In this document: piece after piece, positions 23,569 to 33,346 of the stretch
How positions within the stretch are numbered: the stretch's first letter is position 1
Layout of the letters: each line of letters starts with the position of its first letter
Source of the DNA: Phototrophicus methaneseepsis
GTDB taxonomy: Bacteria > Chloroflexota > Anaerolineae > Aggregatilineales > Phototrophicaceae
Length of the DNA stretch: 64,000 nt
Reading direction: 5' to 3'
NCBI RefSeq assembly: GCF_015500095.1
Contig: NZ_CP062983.1
Location: forward strand, 3,038,001 to 3,102,000
Translations under genes and position numbers: made by a program
Notes under the pieces: generated by a model
Database searches by the model: none
The model's input: only the letters and a program-made list of their open reading frames with translations
Told to the model about the DNA's origin: nothing

Positions 23569-25914
23569 TTACTCCGTTGCGACGTCCTGTTGGACGTATT
23601 CGCCACCTTCAACCTGGTAGAAGCCAATGTTCGCGCTGGAGCATTCGCCAGTACCGTCACACACGATTTCGCCCGTCAGACCAGCGAAGCTTGCGCTACG
23701 GATGTAGTCTGAAAGAGCGGCGCGGTCAATGACGAGATCACCGTTGTCATCAATGGTACCAACGGCTTCGATAGCATCCAACAGCAGGTTGGTGGCATCA
23801 TAAGCATTGGTATTGAATGCTGACGGCGGTTCTTCACCGTATGTATCGACATAACGCTGTGCGAAGGCATCGAGTTCATCGCTGGATGCCGGGATCGGAC
23901 GGGTAGCGTAGACGCCATCCGCGAAGTCGCCAGCCAGGTCGATCAGTTCGCTACCATAGATGCCATCTGCACCCATGAAGGGCACGTCTTCCAGACCAAC
24001 GTCATAACGTTGTTCGATCAGACGAGCAGCTTCTGCATTGAAGCCTGCGAAGTAGATCAGATCAGGCTCAGTCGCGGCGATGTCTTCCAGCAGCGGGCGG
24101 AAGTCTGTTTCGCCGACGGCGACAGCGTCACGGGTTGCAACGGTACCACCAAGTTCTTCATATGTGGCGATCACTTCGTCCACCAGGCCAGAGCCGTAAG
24201 ATGAACCGTCGTCGATGAATGCGACGTTGGTCGCACCCAGCACGTTCACGATGATACTTGCAGCAGCTTCACCCTGGGCACCGTCGGTCGGAACCGTGCG
24301 GTTGAAGGATGTAAAGCCACTCTGGGTCAGCGAAGCAGCGGTCGCGCTAGCGCTGATGGTGACATAGCCAGCTTCATCAAAGATAGGTGCAGCGGCTTCT
24401 GCTGCGGAGGAGCACATCGGGCCAATCACGCCAACGATATTGCTATCGGAGACGAAGCGGTTCGCCACTGTCTGGCCGCCCTCTGGCGAGCAGAGGGAAT
24501 CCTGGACGTCTAGAGACACGCCGAATTCCTGATCACCAACGGTGACAGTCGGGCGATCTTCCAGCGCCAGTTCAACACCACGGTTGATGTCGATACCAAA
24601 CGGAGCCAGACCTTCACCGGTCATAGCAGCAGCGAAGCCAATGACAAGGTCTTCGCCAGGAGCGAGCATGACGGAGGGGCCCATCATTTCTTCGCCCATA
24701 GCTTCTTCGGTAGCCTCTTCAGCGGCTTCCTCGGTTGCTTCTGCAACTTCTTCAGTCGCTTCAGTTTCTGCTTCTTCAGTTGCTTCTGCTTCCTCAGTCG
24801 CTTCTTCGGTAGCCTCTTCAGTGGCTTCCTCGGTTGCTTCTTCGACAACTTCTTCAGTTGCTTCTTCTTCGACAACCGGGAGGACAATGCTATCAGCAAT
24901 GCCAGTTGCCAATGCTTCGGTGTCTGTTTCGCCACCGCTCAGGGCAATCACAACAACCTGACGGCCATTTTCTGTCTCGACGAGGGTCGCAGTACCTGTC
25001 TGGTCACGACGTGGCAGCGCAACTTCTACAGCAGCCAGCTCGTCTGTTTCAACAGGTTCACCCACATCGTAACCACTGCGATCTGCGAAGAATGCCAGTG
25101 CGTCGGCATCTGATTCAAATTCTTCGTTACCCAGCAGGGTTGCGTAGTTGTCAGGGCCGCTGACGATAACAGTGGCGTCACCCTGGGTCAGGCTTACGAG
25201 ATCGGTGCCTTCTGTGGCTGTCCAATCATCGGTGTAATCAAATGACAGGGTTGCACCTTCGAAGGTGGTTGCTGCGCCCATCATGGCTTCTTCAGTTGCT
25301 TCTGCAACTTCTTCAGTGGCCTCTTCGGTCGCTTCAGCCATTTCTTCGGTTGCTTCTTCGGTTGCTTCTGCAACTTCTTCAGTCGCTTCCTCGGTAGCCT
25401 CTTCGGTCATTTCCTCAGTGGCTTCCTCGGTTACTTCCATAGGCTCAACTGCTTCTTCAGTGGCCTCTTCGGTCGCTTCTTCAGCCATTTCCTCGGTTGC
25501 TTCCTCAGTCGCCTCTTCGGTCATTTCCTCAGTGGCTTCTTCGGTTACTTCCATAGGCTCGATCACTTCATCGGTCGCGGTGACTTCTTCAGTCGCTTCA
25601 ACAGTTGCTTCAGCTTCCTCAGTCGCCTCTTCAGTCATCTCTTCGGTTGCTTCGACTTCTTCAGTCGCTTCAACTTCTTCGGTAGCCTCTTCAGTCATTT
25701 CCTCAGTGGCTTCGACTTCTTCAGTCGCCTCTTCGGCTACTTCTTCAGTGGCTTCCTCTACAACTTCCTCAGTGGCCTCTTCAACGACCTCTTCGGTTGT
25801 CGGCGCTGCCTCGACCGTTGCTGTTGGTGTCGGTTCTCCGGACGCACAGGCGGCCAAAGCTAGGCTAAGCACCATCAGCATGATGATCAACAAACGGGTA
25901 GTTCTTGTTTTCAT
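23569..25914 (-). CDS. Branched-chain amino acid type substrate-binding lipoprotein with long Thr/Glu/Ala linker
   Basis: Receptor of the liv importer, 781 residues, twice the usual length. A lipoprotein signal peptide ends in LALAAC (Cys23). A low-complexity tract of TEEATEE-type repeats runs from about residue 39 to 210. Next is a small folded domain (about 213-343, starting ATTFEGATLSFDYTDDW) that I cannot assign with confidence; its pattern recalls PsbP/Mog1-like domains. A second, shorter repeat tract covers about 344-408. The periplasmic ligand-binding domain (Peripla_BP_6) spans about 418-775, with VIGFAAAMTGEGLAPFG and IVGVIGPMCSSAAEAAAPIF. The frame is kept through all repeats. The acidic linkers probably hold the receptor away from the membrane. 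AAGGAG precedes the ATG. Confidence 0.92.
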   Translation of the reverse strand: MKTRTTRLLIIMLMVLSLALAACASGEPTPTATVEAAPTTEEVVEEATEEVVEEATEEVAEEATEEVEATEEMTEEATEEVEATEEVEATEEMTEEATEEAEATVEATEEVTATDEVIEPMEVTEEATEEMTEEATEEATEEMAEEATEEATEEAVEPMEVTEEATEEMTEEATEEATEEVAEATEEATEEMAEATEEATEEVAEATEEAMMGAATTFEGATLSFDYTDDWTATEGTDLVSLTQGDATVIVSGPDNYATLLGNEEFESDADALAFFADRSGYDVGEPVETDELAAVEVALPRRDQTGTATLVETENGRQVVVIALSGGETDTEALATGIADSIVLPVVEEEATEEVVEEATEEATEEATEEATEEAEATEEAETEATEEVAEATEEAAEEATEEAMGEEMMGPSVMLAPGEDLVIGFAAAMTGEGLAPFGIDINRGVELALEDRPTVTVGDQEFGVSLDVQDSLCSPEGGQTVANRFVSDSNIVGVIGPMCSSAAEAAAPIFDEAGYVTISASATAASLTQSGFTSFNRTVPTDGAQGEAAASIIVNVLGATNVAFIDDGSSYGSGLVDEVIATYEELGGTVATRDAVAVGETDFRPLLEDIAATEPDLIYFAGFNAEAARLIEQRYDVGLEDVPFMGADGIYGSELIDLAGDFADGVYATRPIPASSDELDAFAQRYVDTYGEEPPSAFNTNAYDATNLLLDAIEAVGTIDDNGDLVIDRAALSDYIRSASFAGLTGEIVCDGTGECSSANIGFYQVEGGEYVQQDVATE
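24700..24885 (-). repeat. Low-complexity repeat tract 2 in the binding lipoprotein
   Basis: About 60 codons of imperfect 9- to 12-base units encoding Glu/Ala/Thr runs (EEATEEATEEA), lying between the unassigned domain and the ligand-binding domain. Confidence 0.85.
25285..25802 (-). repeat. Low-complexity repeat tract 1 in the binding lipoprotein
   Basis: About 170 codons of imperfect repeats encoding TEEATEE, EATEEM and similar units; two longer copies contain EPMEVTEEATEEMTEEATEE. Units drift in sequence at synonymous positions, so the tract is old enough to have diverged, and length changes by slippage are likely. Confidence 0.9.
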
Positions 25915-26001
25915 ACGTATAACTCCTTGATGTCTGGCAGTGAATACTTATGAATAATGTGAGTACTTTGATAGGCCAGAAGCGGCACACAGGCCATAAA
26001 C

Positions 26002-26029
26002 GGCACAATATTAAGGGGATAATTGTGCC
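26002..26029. promoter_or_regulatory. Inverted repeat upstream of livK, candidate operator
   Basis: GGCACAAT (26002-26009) and ATTGTGCC (26022-26029) form a perfect 8-base inverted repeat with a 12-base spacer, followed toward the gene by another copy of CGGCACA (25983-25989). It falls just downstream of a promoter-like pair for livK, where a repressor would block transcription. Confidence 0.4.
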
Positions 26030-26041
26030 AGAATTCCATTC

Positions 26042-26070
26042 ATATTATCACTATGTGTTGTGATACACAA
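26042..26070 (-). promoter_or_regulatory. Candidate promoter of the liv operon
   Basis: On the - strand TTGTGT (26070-26065) is followed after 17 bases by TAATAT (26047-26042). Matches to consensus are three and four of six, so this is a moderate candidate. It would give a leader of about 120 bases before livK. Confidence 0.35.
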
Positions 26071-26139
26071 CGTAATGGACGAACGTAATGTGTTTGATTT
26101 ATCAACTTTTCATGCGTTTGGTTTGACTCTCATCCTCAC

Positions 26140-27120
26140 TTAATCATTATTCGAAGCGATATTGGCTTTTTCTGCCTCTACAAAAGCTTCCAGTGTCGCT
26201 TTGTCCTGGATGTTGATGCGTGTAGCGCTGCGGTCAATCCGGCGGATCAAACCGGTTAATACATCTTTTGGACCAATTTCTACAAAAGTTGTTATGCCGT
26301 TTGCAATCATGTTCTGGATGCTGTTCGTCCATTGGACGGCACCTGTCAGTTGGCCTTCAAGCTCTTTATAAATGTCTTCTACACTTCTCAGGGGCTGGGC
26401 ACTGAGATTGGCGTAAATGGGGACTGAAGGCATATTGAAAGCCGTTTTTTCAACGTGACGTTTGAATTCTGCTTCAGCCGGATGCATCAATGGGGAGTGC
26501 GTTGCAACACTGACTGCAAGGGTGATGACGCGCTTAGCCCCGGCTTGTTCGACGCGCTGACTGGCTTCTTTCAGGGCGTCCGGGTCGCCGCTGATGACCG
26601 CTTGCCCAGGGCAGTTGTCGTTTGCCAGCACGACAGGGTGCCCCAGCTCTTCAGTGACTTGCTGGCAAATCTGCTTCACTGTATCGGCATCCATCCCAAT
26701 GATGGCGGCCATGGCGCCAGGATTTTTTTCGCCTGCCATGTGCATCAGCTCACCACGACGCCTGACAAGCTGGATACCGTCCTCAAAAGAAAGGGCATCT
26801 GCTGCACAGAGAGCCGTAAGCTCGCCCAGACTGTGCCCCGCATATGCGACGGGTTTCGCTTCTGGTAGCAGGTCTCGCAGAACCGTGAGTAGGGCGATGC
26901 TATATGTGAAGATCGCTGGCTGCGTGGTGGCCGTATCGTTGAGGGTTTCTTCGGGACCGTTCAACATGATATCTGATAAATTAAAATCGATGGCCTTGTC
27001 GGCGGTGGAAAAACATTGTTTTGCTTGGGGATAGTGTGCGATGAGCTCGCTGCCCATGCCAACTTCTTGTGAGCCTTGACCGGGGAAAACGAACGCTGTT
27101 GCTGACCAATCGATCGACAT
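26140..27120 (-). CDS. fabD: Malonyl-CoA:ACP transacylase
   Basis: A 326-residue enzyme that loads malonyl groups onto acyl carrier protein for fatty acid synthesis. It has the N-terminal FVFPGQGSQEVGMG motif, the catalytic serine in YAGHSLGELTAL (about residue 95), the active-site arginine in LVRRRGELM, and the partner histidine in SVATHSPLM. The chosen ATG (27120) has AGGAGA 10 bases upstream; a longer frame from 27174 has no family match in its first 18 residues. No fab neighbours are present. It is followed by the liv promoter region. Confidence 0.95.
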   Translation of the reverse strand: MSIDWSATAFVFPGQGSQEVGMGSELIAHYPQAKQCFSTADKAIDFNLSDIMLNGPEETLNDTATTQPAIFTYSIALLTVLRDLLPEAKPVAYAGHSLGELTALCAADALSFEDGIQLVRRRGELMHMAGEKNPGAMAAIIGMDADTVKQICQQVTEELGHPVVLANDNCPGQAVISGDPDALKEASQRVEQAGAKRVITLAVSVATHSPLMHPAEAEFKRHVEKTAFNMPSVPIYANLSAQPLRSVEDIYKELEGQLTGAVQWTNSIQNMIANGITTFVEIGPKDVLTGLIRRIDRSATRINIQDKATLEAFVEAEKANIASNND

Positions 27121-27329
27121 AAGAATGCGCTCTCCTGTGTACATCTGAATACTGACACACGACATCTCGCCCAACTTTTTGATATAAGAGATGCCTTATG
27201 TTGTGGATATGATCAGTGGCGAGTGCAATGTCCCTCTATGTTATCAATTGTCATCTAAAAAAACACCACCCAGGCAAATCCATCTGAATTCTGAGAGAGT
27301 CTGAGAGCCATATTTTGCAAGATTATCGA

Positions 27330-27356
27330 GAGGCCAGGCTGTGCAAGCCTGACCTC
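27330..27356 (-). terminator. Terminator hairpin after the sigma/anti-sigma pair
   Basis: An 11-base-pair stem (one T-G pair) with a TGCAC loop, 11 bases past the stop of the anti-sigma-like gene. The tail is only weakly T-rich. Confidence 0.6.
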
Positions 27357-27366
27357 ATGAGGGATA

Positions 27367-28113
27367 TTAGCGGAGAGATTCTGCGAGTTCGACCACTTCA
27401 TCCAATGTGTCGGCAATATATGATGAGACGGTTAAGCTGTAACTGAAATGATCGTCTTGCCAGTGGAGTAGGCGTTGATTCTCTGCGGACCACTGGGTGG
27501 ATTCATCCCTGGGGGTGTGCCACCAGCCTGCTACGAATTGAGCCACATACTCATTGACCTTCGTATTGATGATTGTTGCATCTGGACGAACAGGCTCAGG
27601 CTCATGGGGGAGGATGTTACGGGTTTTTGAGACGATGACCAATGGCCCACGATCATTTTTGTGCTCATAGACGAGGGTGATACGCCCTTCTGCTGCGAGG
27701 ATAAAAATAGGATTGAAGTGCTCTGCCTGCCATTTGAGTGCTTCAAATCCTGCGATTTCTTCTGCTTGGGTAATGCTTTCGACATTGATGAACTCTGGTT
27801 GATCATGCTGCACAAGTTGTGTTGAATCTGTAATTTCGCTATGTATAAAGAAGTCGAAGATTTCTTGTGCCCATGTTTGCAGGGGTTCGACAGCGGCGAC
27901 GAGTGCGAAGATGATCACAATTGATGCAGCGACAAGCCCAAGGTGGCGATAAGTAGGTTGAATGCGGAGCTTCTCTTGCTTAGGCGATATTATCGCTGGC
28001 TGCCTTTGGGCGGAACTGTTGCGTAGTGTTTGCTCTAATTGATTGATAAAGGCTGCATCTGGTTGGTTCCTTTGGTGTAAAGCCATGAGTTCTTGTTCTA
28101 AAAGATCGGTCAT
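27367..28113 (-). CDS. Membrane-anchored anti-sigma-factor-like protein
   Basis: A 248-residue protein with an N-terminal cytoplasmic part (about 1-55), one transmembrane helix (about 57-76, LGLVAASIVIIFALVAAV) and an extracytoplasmic domain. The outer part resembles DUF4367-like domains of anti-sigma and sporulation-related proteins (GFEALKWQ, ITLVYEHKN, plus a final VVELAESLR helix); I did not see a zinc-binding HxxxCxxC motif. It overlaps the ECF sigma gene by 4 bases, and that pairing is the best argument that it holds the sigma factor inactive and senses an envelope signal. The function is inferred from context. Confidence 0.65.
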   Translation of the reverse strand: MTDLLEQELMALHQRNQPDAAFINQLEQTLRNSSAQRQPAIISPKQEKLRIQPTYRHLGLVAASIVIIFALVAAVEPLQTWAQEIFDFFIHSEITDSTQLVQHDQPEFINVESITQAEEIAGFEALKWQAEHFNPIFILAAEGRITLVYEHKNDRGPLVIVSKTRNILPHEPEPVRPDATIINTKVNEYVAQFVAGWWHTPRDESTQWSAENQRLLHWQDDHFSYSLTVSSYIADTLDEVVELAESLR

Positions 28114-28658
28114 GGTCGTTCCTCCTGAACAGCTAGTAATTGTCGAATATCGTCGAGCGCCCTGGAAACTAGCATTTTGACAGCCCCCTCTGACTTGTTC
28201 ATGACTTCTGCAATCTCTCGAAATTTGAGTTCCCCAAAGAATCGCAACCGGAGCGCTTCGGCACGGTCTGGGTTGAGCTTTTCCAGGGTGATTGCAACAT
28301 CTTCCATCCGCATCCGTTCTATAACGATTTCATCAATAGGTGGTTTGCCATCCGTTAAGGGTAAGATGGCTTCTATTGATGTCAGGGCTTGTCGGTTACG
28401 CAGGTAATCAATTGACTTGTGTTTGGCGATTCCGAGCAACCATGCTGGGAACATGTTGCACGCTTGGTAACTGGCAATAGATTTCATAGCTGCCATAAAT
28501 GTTTGGGCGGTTAAATCCTGGGCATCCTGCACATGGCCGACTCGGCTGTGTAGATAGCTGTAAACGCGATGCACATGGCGTCGATAGAGCAGGGCAAATG
28601 CTTCGATATCCTCTTTGGCTTTTTCAGCGAGCAAGTCATCTGGGAGGATTTCATCCAT
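28110..28658 (-). CDS. ECF-type RNA polymerase sigma factor
   Basis: A 182-residue group 4 sigma factor. Region 2 covers about residues 18-85 (FALLYRRHVHRVYSYLHSRV, then AQDLTAQTFMAAMKSI and WLLGIAKHKSIDYLR), and region 4 about 125-175 (LEKLNPDRAEALRLRFFGEL, then FREIAEVMNKSEGAVKMLVSRALDDIR), joined by a short linker. There is no C-terminal extension. Cotranscription with the downstream membrane protein suggests control by sequestration. Its regulon is unknown; no matching promoter was identified in this window. Confidence 0.93.
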   Translation of the reverse strand: MDEILPDDLLAEKAKEDIEAFALLYRRHVHRVYSYLHSRVGHVQDAQDLTAQTFMAAMKSIASYQACNMFPAWLLGIAKHKSIDYLRNRQALTSIEAILPLTDGKPPIDEIVIERMRMEDVAITLEKLNPDRAEALRLRFFGELKFREIAEVMNKSEGAVKMLVSRALDDIRQLLAVQEERP

Positions 28659-28811
28659 ATAGTCTCCTTATGCTGATTGCAGCCGATTGCAGCTATTATT
28701 GCGCGCTTCTAAGGAACATATCGGCAGTGGAGGCTAAAAGGTCACAAATTGCTGCGAAAAGATACTCTAGCGTTTGAAGCCGAGCTTTTGAGGTGAGATA
28801 AAGGGGATAAA

Positions 28812-28842
28812 AGAAAAAACCACGCTCAAAGGCGTGGCTTTC
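28812..28842 (-). terminator. Intrinsic terminator after rpmF
   Basis: A 9-base-pair stem AAGCCACGC/GCGTGGTTT with a CTTTGA-type loop, then a T-rich run, on the - strand 38 bases past rpmF. Confidence 0.85.
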
Positions 28843-28879
28843 TCATTTCATAGTGAGGCGTAAACGTTGGGCGTTAACG

Positions 28880-29065
28880 CTAGTCTTCGTCGACTTCAAT
28901 CACATCTTTGCCGTTGTACGAGCCGCACTTCGGGCAAACGTGGTGTGCGATGTGGTATTCGCCACAGCTCTCGCAGACAACCAGGTGATTGAGCGTCAGA
29001 GCATCGTGCGCCCGACGGCGATTACGCCGCGATTTGGATACTTTGCGCTTCGGCAGTGGCCCCAT
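28880..29065 (-). CDS. rpmF: 50S ribosomal protein L32
   Basis: A 61-residue basic protein of the large ribosomal subunit. It has the L32 start PLPKRKVSKSRRNRRRAHDAL and a zinc ribbon of CESC and CPKC pairs (Cys31, 34, 44, 47), so this is the zinc-binding form. The tail is acidic (VIEVDED). It has AAGGAG 8 bases before the ATG and its own promoter and terminator. In many bacteria rpmF sits beside fatty acid genes; here it stands alone between the sigma pair and glmS. Confidence 0.97.
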   Translation of the reverse strand: MGPLPKRKVSKSRRNRRRAHDALTLNHLVVCESCGEYHIAHHVCPKCGSYNGKDVIEVDED

Positions 29066-29106
29066 GCGGCCTGCTCCTTATATCACTCGTTATATAGAAC
29101 TGAAGC

Positions 29107-29135
29107 ATTATAGGAACGCAGGCTGTTTTCTTCAA
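29107..29135 (-). promoter_or_regulatory. Promoter of rpmF
   Basis: On the - strand TTGAAG (29135-29130), a 17-base spacer and a perfect TATAAT (29112-29107). The start of transcription would fall near 29100, about 35 bases before the ATG. Confidence 0.7.
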
Positions 29136-29272
29136 GTCCCGATTCCAGCGATCTGGGCCGATTTGCTATCGTTATACAGGCTTTGAGGGCCATTGTTTAC
29201 AGCCTATCGACATGTTCCTGTATCTGCCTCAATGTGCTGCTAACGGCATCTTCGGACCTGTTCTTGGTCGAT

Positions 29273-31117
<1,845 letters not shown>

Positions 31118-31532
31118 AGTTGTGCTCTCCCATAGATAGGCGCAGCATGCAGGCGTGCGTCAACAGCGCCTTGCTGCTTCGTCTGATTAAAAAATGTTGG
31201 TTGGAATCCACATGCGCAGACGTTGTACCACCTGTTACCAGGCGTCTTTGGGTATGCGCTGATTAAAGAGGGAGAGCGTCAGTCAGGGATGCGGAAGGTC
31301 CCTGGGCGGCATCCGCCGAATACTCGATTTTCCCCATAAGAGCATGCATTCGCACATAATGGGTTAGCACAATGGAACCGCCACCTCGTCAGCCACAGCC
31401 GATGCTGTTAGGCTCAGGCGCTTACTGTATCTCCCGTGTTTGTAGCAGGGCACCTCCACATTGGATAGGTCACTTTGAGCAGTGTAGCACAGATTTGCTC
31501 GTCAAAAAGTAGGATTTTCTGAACTCGGGCGC
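31118..31532 (-). other. 415-base leader of glmS
   Basis: No gene. Reading on the - strand it contains the glmS ribozyme (31422-31284), then a further hairpin-rich stretch of about 165 bases before the glmS start (for example CCTG-GTAA-CAGG within an AGACG/CGTCT outer stem near 31219-31247). About 110 bases upstream of the ribozyme cleavage site could hold the promoter, but I see no convincing -35/-10 pair. Confidence 0.6.
31284..31422 (-). ncRNA. glmS ribozyme (glucosamine-6-phosphate-activated)
   Basis: The - strand shows the conserved core in order. The cleavage site A|GCGCC lies with A at 31422 and G+1 at 31421. The next segment GAGCC (31415-31411) faces GGCTGACGAGG (31394-31384), matching the usual GAACU/GUUGACGAGG with paired changes. 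A GGCGG segment (31382-31378) can pair with CCGCC in the strictly conserved TCGGCGGATGCCGCC block (31319-31305). A hairpin CAGGGA/TCCCTG (31304-31284) follows as P3. The variable P1 arm lies between 31376 and 31326. The position is right, 305 bases upstream of glmS on the same strand. This class self-cleaves when bound to glucosamine-6-phosphate, lowering glmS mRNA. Confidence 0.92.
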
Positions 31533-32255
31533 CTACAGTAAATCAAGGTAGCGCGTGGTTGCCTGTGATAAATCGCTGAATAAGCCGCGCTGAGAAGCAT
31601 ACTGCTCTGGTATCAACTGAGCAATTTGATACATGGCTTCTTGCATCATCGTTGCGCGGACGGGCTTAGAAAGTCGTTCATCTGCGGGGAGTTTAAAGCG
31701 AAATGGCCTGCCGAAAGCGACCCGTGCATAAGCCTTATGGAAGCTTTTAAGGCGCTGGTTCCAGTCCTGTGCACCCATAATAGCGGCGGGCACAATCACG
31801 GCATTCGCCTTTTGTGCGATGTAAGCGACGCCTTCTTTCGGTTCGCCAAGGCCTTCTGGATGACGATGGCCCTCTGGCGCAATCAGCAGTAATTGCCCGC
31901 TTTTTAGCAGCTCAATGGCATTGCCGAGTGCTTTGCGGTCAACTTCGCCCCTGTTGATGATGAAGTTACCCCATAAATTGATGATGCCCCGGATGAACCA
32001 ACTCTCGTAGGCTTCTGCCTTCGCCATGGAGATGACGTAGCGATTCGGTATAACGGCTGTAAAGACGATGGGGTCAATGAAGGTGATGTGGTTGATCATG
32101 AGGATGGTCGGCCCGGAAGAGGGGATATTCTCCAGGCCGGTGACATCCACATTGCAAAGTCGGAAACCGATGGCGCGTAAGGCTTTGTGCAGGTATCTGC
32201 GCCTCTGATCATAGATTGGTTGGTTAGCGACAAATTCCTGAATCGTACTGCTCAT
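31533..32255 (-). CDS. plsC: 1-acyl-sn-glycerol-3-phosphate acyltransferase family protein
   Basis: A 240-residue PlsC-type acyltransferase that would acylate lysophosphatidic acid in phospholipid synthesis. Motif I is INHITFIDPI (H-x4-D catalytic pair, about residue 54), motif II lies in GNFIINRGEVDRKAL, and motif III is APEGHRHPEG, where Gly-His replaces the commoner Gly-Thr. The later IVPAAIMG is motif IV. Such changes are common in the wider LPLAT family, so the acceptor may not be lysophosphatidate. It is 26 bases downstream of the pseudouridine synthase gene and probably in the same transcript. Confidence 0.85.
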   Translation of the reverse strand: MSSTIQEFVANQPIYDQRRRYLHKALRAIGFRLCNVDVTGLENIPSSGPTILMINHITFIDPIVFTAVIPNRYVISMAKAEAYESWFIRGIINLWGNFIINRGEVDRKALGNAIELLKSGQLLLIAPEGHRHPEGLGEPKEGVAYIAQKANAVIVPAAIMGAQDWNQRLKSFHKAYARVAFGRPFRFKLPADERLSKPVRATMMQEAMYQIAQLIPEQYASQRGLFSDLSQATTRYLDLL

Positions 32256-32281
32256 CGCTTTATCCCTGCACTGCTTGGTTG

Positions 32282-33172
32282 TTATGAGCGCTCGGGGCGC
32301 TTCTTGGCCCGCCTGACCCCCTGCGATTTGTTCGTAGGTTTGCGGGGCGTACGGGGCCCTTTGTTGCTGTTTCTATTCTGCGATGCTGATTGAGCGTTAT
32401 CCCGTGGCGGGCGCGGACGACGGTTTTTACGTCGCATGTATTTCACTTCTTCTGCTGGTATCTTCATCGCTTGTACTTCTTCATCTTCCAGCTCGTAGTA
32501 GGCTCCCTTTTTCAGGGTGCCCAGACCAAGCTGGCCGATGTGGGTACGCACCAGGCGACGCACCGGATGACCCAGCATAGCCGCAATACGGCGAATCTGG
32601 CGCTTGCGGCCTTCAATCATGACGACTCGCAGCGTGGTGGTTTGAGGATTCTGCTCCATCACGCGAACGTAACACGGTGCAGTACGAGTGCCATCAAGCC
32701 AGAGGCCCGCTTCCCATCGTTCCAGGGTTTCCGTATCAGGTTGACCGTAAACGGTGACTTTGTAAGTCTTTGTGTGTTCAAAGCTCGGGTGAGATAGCTT
32801 GTGGGTGAGGTCACCATCATTGGTGAGCACCATCAAGCCTTCGCTCTCGGCATCGAGGCGGCCAATTGTGAAGAAGTGCCCTTCAATCGGAATGAGATCG
32901 CGTACGGCATCCCGGTCATCGCCTTCTGGCTTCTTATTCGTTGAAAGCACATTCTTGGGCTTATTGAATACGATGTAGCGCTTGGTGAACATATCCACGC
33001 GGATACGCTGCTCATCGACCGTAATCGTATCTTTTTCGGGGTCGGCCTTATCGCCAAGGGTGACGAGTTTACCATTAACCTTGACGCGTCCCTGCTCGAT
33101 GATTGCTTCACAGGCACGGCGAGAGCCAATATCGGCACGGGCCATAATTTTCTGAAGTCGTTCTTCAGCCAT
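32282..33172 (-). CDS. rluB: 23S rRNA pseudouridine synthase, RluB/RsuA family
   Basis: A 296-residue enzyme that converts uridine to pseudouridine in rRNA. The N-terminal S4 domain (ERLQKIMARADIGSRRACEAII) is followed by the catalytic domain with the RsuA/RluB-type GRLDAESEGLMVLTNDG, whose Asp is catalytic, and IEGRKRQIRRIAAMLGHPV. The last 50 residues are a basic Arg/Pro/Asn-rich tail that may bind RNA. I start at 33172 (MAEERL) because it aligns with the S4 domain and has AGAGGA upstream; a start at 33205 would add 11 residues. RluB versus RsuA specificity is not settled by sequence reading alone. Confidence 0.9.
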   Translation of the reverse strand: MAEERLQKIMARADIGSRRACEAIIEQGRVKVNGKLVTLGDKADPEKDTITVDEQRIRVDMFTKRYIVFNKPKNVLSTNKKPEGDDRDAVRDLIPIEGHFFTIGRLDAESEGLMVLTNDGDLTHKLSHPSFEHTKTYKVTVYGQPDTETLERWEAGLWLDGTRTAPCYVRVMEQNPQTTTLRVVMIEGRKRQIRRIAAMLGHPVRRLVRTHIGQLGLGTLKKGAYYELEDEEVQAMKIPAEEVKYMRRKNRRPRPPRDNAQSASQNRNSNKGPRTPRKPTNKSQGVRRAKKRPERS

Positions 33173-33346
33173 GTGTAACTTGTTCCTCTCGACTATGCGT
33201 CTCACGACGCATGTTTACATATGCGTTTCCCAACGCAGCCGCATCAGTATAATTTCAGCGATGCCAAAACACCAGCGTAAGTTACTCCATTTTATCATGT
33301 TCTTACATGCGCGGTGCAGAGGTGAATCGGGAACAATAATGTTGGC

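Noticed and set aside
24700-25802. CRISPR-like impression from repeated DNA units
   Set aside because: Units are 9-30 bases, contiguous, imperfect and in frame with a coding sequence; there are no spacers.
25265-25930. Long + strand reading frame of Ser/Ala/Val repeats opposite the liv receptor
   Set aside because: It is the mirror of the Thr/Glu/Ala repeat tract in another frame; it has no own start signals and overlaps the gene start and promoter region. The same holds for the frame at 24542-24961.
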